The position numbers were made by a program, and so were the translations under genes. From Pseudomonas sp. (lineage in GTDB: Bacteria > Pseudomonadota > Gammaproteobacteria > Pseudomonadales > Pseudomonadaceae), in contig JAURXE010000481.1 in NCBI GenBank assembly GCA_030654635.1, positions 1-5,218 on the forward strand: a stretch of DNA of 5,218 nt, written 5' to 3'. The notes under the pieces are model-generated. The model made no database searches and was not told where the DNA came from. It was given only the letters and a program-made list of their open reading frames with translations. Shown piece after piece: positions 1-5,218 of the stretch. Numbering within the stretch: position 1 is the stretch's first letter; each line of letters starts with the position of its first letter.

Positions 1-152
1 TCTGTGGTCGCGGCGCCGTCATGCACCTCGCCCATTTTATGACTTTTGCCGGTGTAAAAAAGGACGCGCTCAGTGGTGGTGGTTTTACCAGCATCCACGT
101 GAGCCACGATACCAATGTTACGGTAGCGATTGATCGGTGTAGTACGAGCCAT
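1..152 (-). CDS. fusA: Elongation factor G, N-terminal part (3' end outside the window)
   Basis: EF-G is the GTPase that drives tRNA-mRNA translocation and, with ribosome recycling factor, helps split post-termination ribosomes. Only the first 50 codons and two bases are in the window, out of about 700 codons usual for the family. The ATG at 152 gives the canonical start [20 protein letters not shown]. The G1 P-loop AHVDAGKT is at residues 17-24, followed by [11 protein letters not shown] (25-35) and the conserved stretch [14 protein letters not shown] (37-50) leading into switch I. GAGGG lies four bases before the ATG. The gap to rpsG is 30 bp, so translation may be coupled or closely linked. 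Placement directly behind rpsG marks it as the str-operon copy; Pseudomonas often carries a second, unlinked EF-G gene. The window edge, not a mutation, truncates it. Confidence 0.98.
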   Translation of the reverse strand, partial: MARTTPINRYRNIGIVAHVDAGKTTTTERVLFYTGKSHKMGEVHDGAATT

Positions 153-182
153 AAAGCCCTCGCAAATTTAACAGCGCTGAAA

Positions 183-745
<563 letters not shown>

Positions 746-1120
746 TTACTTCTTCGGACGCTTAGTGCCGTACTTCGAACGGCTCTGATTACGACCTTTA
801 ACGCCAGAGGTATCCAGCGAGCCACGCACGGTGTGATAACGCACACCCGGAAGGTCTTTTACACGACCGCCGCGGATCAGCACCACGCTGTGCTCTTGCA
901 AGTTGTGACCTTCACCGCCGATATACGAGGAAACCTCGAAACCGTTGGTCAGGCGCACACGGCATACTTTACGCAGTGCCGAGTTAGGTTTTTTCGGCGT
1001 GGTTGTGTATACGCGAGTACACACACCACGGCGTTGCGGGCAGTTCTGCAGTGCCGGCACATCGCTCTTTTCGACGATGCGCTTGCGCGGCTGACGTACC
1101 AGCTGGTTGATAGTTGCCAT
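746..1120 (-). CDS. rpsL: 30S ribosomal protein S12
   Basis: S12 sits at the interface side of the 30S decoding centre, where it helps monitor codon-anticodon pairing and is the classical target locus for streptomycin resistance. The 124-residue product is full length and begins [14 protein letters not shown]. The conserved loops that reach the decoding site are present: [12 protein letters not shown] at 39-50, including PNSA at 45-48, and [13 protein letters not shown] at 84-96. K43 and K88, the positions most often altered in streptomycin-resistant mutants (K42 and K87 without Met), are both the wild-type Lys. D89, the residue that RimO methylthiolates in E. coli, is also present. The ATG at 1120 is supported by GGAG seven bases upstream and by the canonical N-terminus. 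The gene ends in TAA. It is the first gene of the str operon, 150 bp after rpoC and 92 bp before rpsG, under the promoter at 1196-1224. Confidence 0.99.
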   Translation of the reverse strand: MATINQLVRQPRKRIVEKSDVPALQNCPQRRGVCTRVYTTTPKKPNSALRKVCRVRLTNGFEVSSYIGGEGHNLQEHSVVLIRGGRVKDLPGVRYHTVRGSLDTSGVKGRNQSRSKYGTKRPKK

Positions 1121-1190
1121 CTACTAGCTCCACTGTTGTCTTTCGACATAAACAAAATGACAGAGCACAGGCCCTGCCAAATTTAGGGGT
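1121..1190 (-). promoter_or_regulatory. rpsL 5' leader with a hairpin and U-rich run
   Basis: The predicted untranslated leader contains an 8-bp stem (1171-1178 with 1159-1166, two of the pairs being G-U) closed by a four-base loop (1167-1170). It is followed in the transcript by AUUUUGUUU (1158-1150), the general shape of a weak intrinsic terminator or attenuator. A second small hairpin, UGUC-GAAA-GACA (1148-1137), has a GNRA-type tetraloop and sits just before the ribosome binding site. The Shine-Dalgarno GGAG is at 1131-1128, seven bases before the ATG. The stems are visible in the sequence; any regulatory role is inference. Confidence 0.45.
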
Positions 1191-1195
1191 ACAAG

Positions 1196-1224
1196 AGTCT
1201 AAAGAGCTTCTCGCGCCCAGTCAA
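1196..1224 (-). promoter_or_regulatory. Predicted sigma70-type promoter of the rpsL-rpsG-fusA (str) operon
   Basis: The -35 element TTGACT (1224-1219, five of six consensus bases) and the -10 element TAGACT (1201-1196, four of six, including the key A at position 2 and the final T) are separated by exactly 17 bp. Transcription would start near 1189-1190, leaving a leader of about 70 nt before the rpsL start. The -35 hexamer begins within the foot of the upstream terminator, so rpoC termination and str operon initiation share bases. A promoter here lets the ribosomal genes be expressed independently of rpoBC. The start site is predicted, not measured. Confidence 0.7.
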
Positions 1225-1265
1225 GACGAAGCCCCGGACGAGAGTGTCGGCCGGGGCTTCGTTTT
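1223..1265. terminator. rpoC-rpsL intergenic hairpin terminator
   Basis: A perfect 12-bp GC-rich stem (1226-1237 with 1251-1262) lies immediately after the rpoC stop codon. The 13-nt loop can add three inner pairs (1239-1241 with 1247-1249). On the plus strand the stem runs into five T (1262-1266). On the minus strand, the direction of rpoC, the run after the stem is only T-C-T-T before GACT, so the U-tract is poor, although A-T pairs at 1223-1224 with 1264-1265 extend the base of the stem. Position and strength argue that it ends or reduces rpoBC transcription. The better T-tract faces the opposite way and would stop antisense transcription before it enters rpoC. Terminator identity is well supported; its efficiency in each direction is inference. 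Confidence 0.8.
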
Positions 1266-1270
1266 TGCAC

Positions 1271-4200
1271 TTAGTTGCCGCTGAAATTCAGCGCTTCAGC
1301 CAGTGCAGCTTCTACTTCGCTTGCACTTACACGTACAGGCTTGTCGGCTTCACGCTTGCGCTTACGCTCGCGGTGGTACGTCAGACCGGTACCGGCCGGG
1401 ATCAAACGACCCACGACCACGTTCTCTTTCAGGCCGCGCAAGTAGTCGCGCTTGCCGGTAACGGCCGCCTCGGTGAGCACCCGCGTGGTCTCTTGGAAAG
1501 AGGCCGCAGAGATGAACGACTCGGTCGACAGCGATGCTTTGGTGATACCCATCAGCACGCGATCGTACTTGGAGACAAACTTGTCATCTGCAGTCAGACC
1601 TTCGTTAGCCGCCAGGACGTGCGTCAACTCCATCTGGTCGCCCTTGATGAAAGTCGAATCGCCAGTTTCGGTGATCTCAACTTTACGCAGCATCTGACGC
1701 AAAATGGTCTCGATGTGCTTGTCGTTGATTTTCACGCCCTGCAGGCGATAAACGTCCTGGATCTCGTTAACGATGTACTTGGCCAGCGCACTAACACCAA
1801 GCAGACGCAAGATGTCGTGCGGATCGCTTGGACCGTCGGAGATAACTTCACCGCGACCCACTTGCTCGCCTTCGAAGACGTTCAGGTGGCGCCACTTTGG
1901 AATCAGCTCTTCGTACGGCTCGGTGCCATCGTTCGGGGTAATCACCAAGCGGCGCTTGCCTTTGGTTTCTTTACCGAAGGCAATGGTGCCGCTGACTTCA
2001 GCCAGAATCGAGGCCTCTTTCGGACGACGGGCTTCGAACAAGTCGGCAACCCGTGGCAGACCACCGGTAATGTCACGAGTCTTCGAGGTTTCTTGCGGGA
2101 TACGGGCGATAACATCACCCACGCCCACTTGCGCACCATCCGCCACGCCGACCAAGGCGTTAGCTGGCAGGAAGTACTGAGCAGGTACATCGGTACCCGG
2201 CAACAGCAATTCTTTACCATCGACGCCAACCATCTTCACGGCAGGACGGATGTCTTTACCCGCGAGCGGACGGTCTTTGGCATCCAGCACTTCGATGTTG
2301 GTCAGACCGGTGAGCTCATCGGTCTGACGCTTGATCGTGATGCCTTCTTCCATGCCCACGTAGGTCACGGTACCTTTCATTTCGGTAACGATTGGGTGGG
2401 TGTGCGGGTCCCACTTAGCGACGATCGCGCCAGCGTCAACCTTGTCACCTTCCTTAACCGAAATCACCGCACCGTAAGGCAGCTTGTAACGCTCGCGCTC
2501 ACGGCCGAAATCATCGGCAATCGCCAGCTCGCCAGAACGCGAAACCGCGACCAGGTTGCCGTCCAAGCGCTCAACGTGCTTGAGGTTATGCAGGCGAACA
2601 GTACCGCCATTACGCACTTGTACGCTGTCTGCAGCGGAAGTCCGGCTAGCCGCACCACCGATGTGGAACGTACGCATGGTCAGCTGAGTACCCGGCTCAC
2701 CAATCGACTGAGCGGCGATTACACCCACCGCTTCACCGATGTTGATCTGGTGACCACGAGCCAAGTCGCGACCGTAGCAGCTGGCGCAGATGCCGTAGCG
2801 TGTTTCGCAGCTGATCGGCGAACGCACGATGACTTCGTCGATGCTGTTCAGCTCGATGAACTCAACCCACTGCTCATCAACCAAGGTACCGGCCGGAACC
2901 AGAATTTCTTCGGTGCCCGGCTTCAGAACGTCACGAGCAATCACACGACCGAGAACGCGCTCACCGAGCGGCTCAACCACGTCACCACCTTCAATGTGCG
3001 GCGTCATCAACAGGCCACGCTCGGTGCCGCAATCAAGCTCGGTAACCACCAAGTCTTGTGCAACGTCAACCAAGCGGCGGGTCAGGTAACCGGAGTTCGC
3101 GGTTTTCAACGCGGTATCCGCCAAGCCTTTACGAGCACCGTGAGTCGAGATGAAGTACTGCAGAACGCTCAGGCCTTCGCGGAAGTTCGCGGTGATCGGC
3201 GTTTCGATGATCGAGCCATCCGGCTTGGCCATCAGACCACGCATACCGGCGAGCTGACGGATCTGCGCAGCAGAACCCCGCGCACCGGAGTCAGCCATCA
3301 TGTACATGGAGTTGAAGGATTCTTGCTCAACTTCATTACCGTGACGGTCGATAACTCTCTCTTTCGAGAGGTTGCTCATCATAGCTTTCGACACTTCGTC
3401 GTTGGCCTTGGACCAGAGGTCGATCACCTTGTTGTACTTCTCGCCCTGAGTTACCAGGCCCGAGGCGTACTGCGATTCGATCTCTTTCACTTCGTCGGTT
3501 GCGGCGTCGATGATCCGGGCTTTTTCATCGGGAATAACAAAGTCATTCACACCGATGGAAACACCAGAGATAGTCGAGTAAGCAAAGCCGGTGTACATCA
3601 ATTGGTCGGCGAAGATTACGGTGTCTTTCAAGCCACAGGTGCGGTAGCACTGGTTAATCAGCTTGGAGATCGCCTTCTTCTTCATCGGCAGGTTGACCAC
3701 GTCATACGACAGGCCAGCCGGCACTACCTGGAACAACAACGCACGGCCGACAGTGGTGTCGACGATACGGGTGTTTTTGGTGATGGTGCCATCGCGATCC
3801 TTAAGGACCTCGTTGATCCGCACTTTAACTTTGGCGTGCAAGGATGCCTGACCGCCGCGGAACACGCGGTCGACTTCTTGCAAGTCGGCGAACACCCGAC
3901 CTTCGCCTTTGGCGTTGGTGGCTTCACGGGTCATGTAGTACAGACCCAATACAACGTCCTGCGACGGCACGATGATTGGCTCACCGTTGGCTGGCGACAG
4001 AATGTTGTTGGTCGACATCATCAACGCGCGCGCTTCGAGCTGGGCTTCCAGCGTCAACGGTACGTGTACGGCCATTTGGTCGCCGTCGAAGTCGGCGTTG
4101 TACGCGGCGCAGACCAGCGGGTGCAGCTGAATCGCTTTACCTTCGATCAGAACCGGTTCAAACGCCTGGATGCCCAGACGGTGAAGGGTCGGTGCGCGGT

Positions 4201-5218
4201 TCAGCAAGACTGGGTGTTCGCGAATCACTTCGGCGAGAACGTCCCAAACTTCTGGCAGCTCGCGCTCAACCATCTTCTTCGCAGCTTTGATAGTGGTGGC
4301 CAGGCCACGCATTTCCAACTTGCCGAAAATGAACGGCTTGAACAGCTCGAGAGCCATTTTCTTCGGCAGACCGCACTGGTGCAGACGCAGGGTCGGGCCA
4401 ACGGTAATAACCGAACGACCGGAGTAGTCCACGCGCTTACCGAGCAAGTTCTGCCGGAAACGACCTTGCTTACCCTTGATCATGTCGGCCAAGGATTTCA
4501 GTGGACGCTTGTTCGAGCCGGTAATGGCACGACCGCGACGACCGTTGTCGAGCAAGGCGTCGACCGCTTCTTGCAACATACGCTTTTCGTTGCGCACGAT
4601 GATGTCCGGTGCGGACAGATCGAGCAGGCGCTTCAAGCGGTTGTTACGGTTGATTACCCGACGATATAGATCGTTCAAGTCGGAGGTGGCGAAACGGCCA
4701 CCGTCCAAAGGCACCAACGGACGCAGATCTGGCGGCAGAACCGGCAGAACGGTCAGCACCATCCACTGCGGCAGGTTGCCGGAACCAAAGAAGGCTTCCA
4801 TCAACTTCAGACGCTTGGACAGCTTCTTAATTTTGGTTTCCGAATTGGTTTGCGGAATTTCTTCGCGCAGGCGGCCAATTTCGTGCTCCAGATCGATAGC
4901 AGTCAACAGCTCGCGAACGGCTTCGGCACCCATGCGGGCATCAAAGTCATCGCCGAACTCTTCGATCGCTTCGAAGTATTGCTCATCATTGAGCAGCTGG
5001 CCCTTTTCAAGGGTGGTCATGCCTGGATCGATAACCACGTAGCTTTCGAAATAAAGCACGCGCTCGATATCACGCAGGGTCATGTCCAGCAGCAAACCGA
5101 TACGGCTTGGCAGCGATTTCAAGAACCAGATGTGGGCAACTGGCGAGGCCAATTCGATGTGCGCCATGCGCTCACGACGAACTTTAGCCAACGCAACTTC
5201 AACGCCGCACTTCTCGCA
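1271..5218 (-). CDS. rpoC: DNA-directed RNA polymerase subunit beta' (5' end outside the window)
   Basis: RpoC is the large catalytic subunit of RNA polymerase; with alpha2, beta and omega it forms the core enzyme. The window holds 1315 codons and a TAA stop. The reading frame is open to the upper edge, and the first codon at the edge is Cys. By homology this is C85, giving a full length near 1399 residues, the usual Pseudomonas size. With that numbering (which fits E. coli numbering at the sites named) the following are visible: C85 and C88 of the N-terminal zinc site (C70 and C72 lie outside); the clamp coiled coil that binds sigma, about 264-307, with R275, E295 and A302; the catalytic NADFDGD loop with D460, D462 and D464 at 4079-4093; the bridge helix, about 769-804; the second zinc site C814, C888, C895 and C898; the trigger loop with M932, R933 and H936; and the SI3 insertion, about 942-1129. 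The N-terminal start is not in the window, so TTG at 5191 is an internal Leu codon. No frameshift or missing key residue is seen. rpoB should lie just upstream. Confidence 0.99.
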   Translation of the reverse strand, partial: CEKCGVEVALAKVRRERMAHIELASPVAHIWFLKSLPSRIGLLLDMTLRDIERVLYFESYVVIDPGMTTLEKGQLLNDEQYFEAIEEFGDDFDARMGAEAVRELLTAIDLEHEIGRLREEIPQTNSETKIKKLSKRLKLMEAFFGSGNLPQWMVLTVLPVLPPDLRPLVPLDGGRFATSDLNDLYRRVINRNNRLKRLLDLSAPDIIVRNEKRMLQEAVDALLDNGRRGRAITGSNKRPLKSLADMIKGKQGRFRQNLLGKRVDYSGRSVITVGPTLRLHQCGLPKKMALELFKPFIFGKLEMRGLATTIKAAKKMVERELPEVWDVLAEVIREHPVLLNRAPTLHRLGIQAFEPVLIEGKAIQLHPLVCAAYNADFDGDQMAVHVPLTLEAQLEARALMMSTNNILSPANGEPIIVPSQDVVLGLYYMTREATNAKGEGRVFADLQEVDRVFRGGQASLHAKVKVRINEVLKDRDGTITKNTRIVDTTVGRALLFQVVPAGLSYDVVNLPMKKKAISKLINQCYRTCGLKDTVIFADQLMYTGFAYSTISGVSIGVNDFVIPDEKARIIDAATDEVKEIESQYASGLVTQGEKYNKVIDLWSKANDEVSKAMMSNLSKERVIDRHGNEVEQESFNSMYMMADSGARGSAAQIRQLAGMRGLMAKPDGSIIETPITANFREGLSVLQYFISTHGARKGLADTALKTANSGYLTRRLVDVAQDLVVTELDCGTERGLLMTPHIEGGDVVEPLGERVLGRVIARDVLKPGTEEILVPAGTLVDEQWVEFIELNSIDEVIVRSPISCETRYGICASCYGRDLARGHQINIGEAVGVIAAQSIGEPGTQLTMRTFHIGGAASRTSAADSVQVRNGGTVRLHNLKHVERLDGNLVAVSRSGELAIADDFGRERERYKLPYGAVISVKEGDKVDAGAIVAKWDPHTHPIVTEMKGTVTYVGMEEGITIKRQTDELTGLTNIEVLDAKDRPLAGKDIRPAVKMVGVDGKELLLPGTDVPAQYFLPANALVGVADGAQVGVGDVIARIPQETSKTRDITGGLPRVADLFEARRPKEASILAEVSGTIAFGKETKGKRRLVITPNDGTEPYEELIPKWRHLNVFEGEQVGRGEVISDGPSDPHDILRLLGVSALAKYIVNEIQDVYRLQGVKINDKHIETILRQMLRKVEITETGDSTFIKGDQMELTHVLAANEGLTADDKFVSKYDRVLMGITKASLSTESFISAASFQETTRVLTEAAVTGKRDYLRGLKENVVVGRLIPAGTGLTYHRERKRKREADKPVRVSASEVEAALAEALNFSGN

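Noticed and set aside
949..1155. Minus-strand open frame overlapping the rpsL start (MSKDNSGAS...), a possible leader peptide
   Set aside because: It is out of frame with rpsL, has no Shine-Dalgarno before its ATG, and runs well into rpsL without the features of a regulatory leader peptide.
1244..4669. Very long plus-strand open frame opposite rpoC
   Set aside because: It is a codon-register mirror of rpoC. Its GTG start lies in the terminator loop, it has no convincing ribosome binding site, and its translation resembles no family I know.
4476..5042. Plus-strand 188-codon open frame, Arg/Ser-rich
   Set aside because: It lies wholly opposite conserved rpoC codons, and its composition is typical of an out-of-register shadow frame.
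5189..5191. TTG as the rpoC start codon
   Set aside because: The frame continues to the window edge with CEKCGVEVA, part of the conserved N-terminal zinc site, so the TTG encodes an internal Leu (residue 94).

Overview
This window is a core-genome ribosome and RNA polymerase cluster, read entirely from the minus strand. In transcription order it holds the 3' 94% of rpoC (RNA polymerase beta'), then rpsL (ribosomal protein S12), rpsG (S7) and the first 50 codons of fusA (elongation factor G). The protein sequences match what I remember of Pseudomonas. RpoC projects to 1399 residues and ends in NFSGN, S12 ends in [10 protein letters not shown], and EF-G begins [20 protein letters not shown]. 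The rpoC to rpsL to rpsG to fusA order is the usual Pseudomonas arrangement. The substitutions look closer to the fluorescens/putida/syringae side of the genus than to P. aeruginosa, but that is from memory and not from a search.

Layout from high to low coordinates, which is the direction of transcription. rpoC enters at 5218 with its N-terminal zinc-site residues C85 and C88 and ends with TAA at 1271. A 150-bp spacer (1121-1270) follows. It holds a strong GC-rich terminator hairpin, a sigma70-type promoter (TTGACT, 17 bp, TAGACT) that starts at the foot of that hairpin, and a leader of about 70 nt with a second small hairpin followed by a U-rich run. rpsL occupies 746-1120. A 92-bp spacer (654-745) with modest folding potential separates it from rpsG (183-653). 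fusA begins at 152 after a 30-bp gap and runs off the window at position 1.

The genes serve transcription and translation together. RpoC is the catalytic subunit of RNA polymerase. S12 is the decoding-centre protein of the 30S subunit, S7 nucleates the 30S head, and EF-G drives translocation. The last three form the start of the str operon. All visible key residues are intact, every complete gene ends in TAA, and codon use is strongly biased, as expected for highly expressed genes.

I see no mobile element, CRISPR array, tRNA or rRNA gene, prophage or accessory gene, and no sign of an undescribed system. The observations most worth a second look are regulatory: the terminator/promoter overlap, a possible attenuator in the rpsL leader, and the rpsL-rpsG spacer as a candidate S7 feedback site. 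The very long plus-strand open frames are codon-register mirrors of the real genes.
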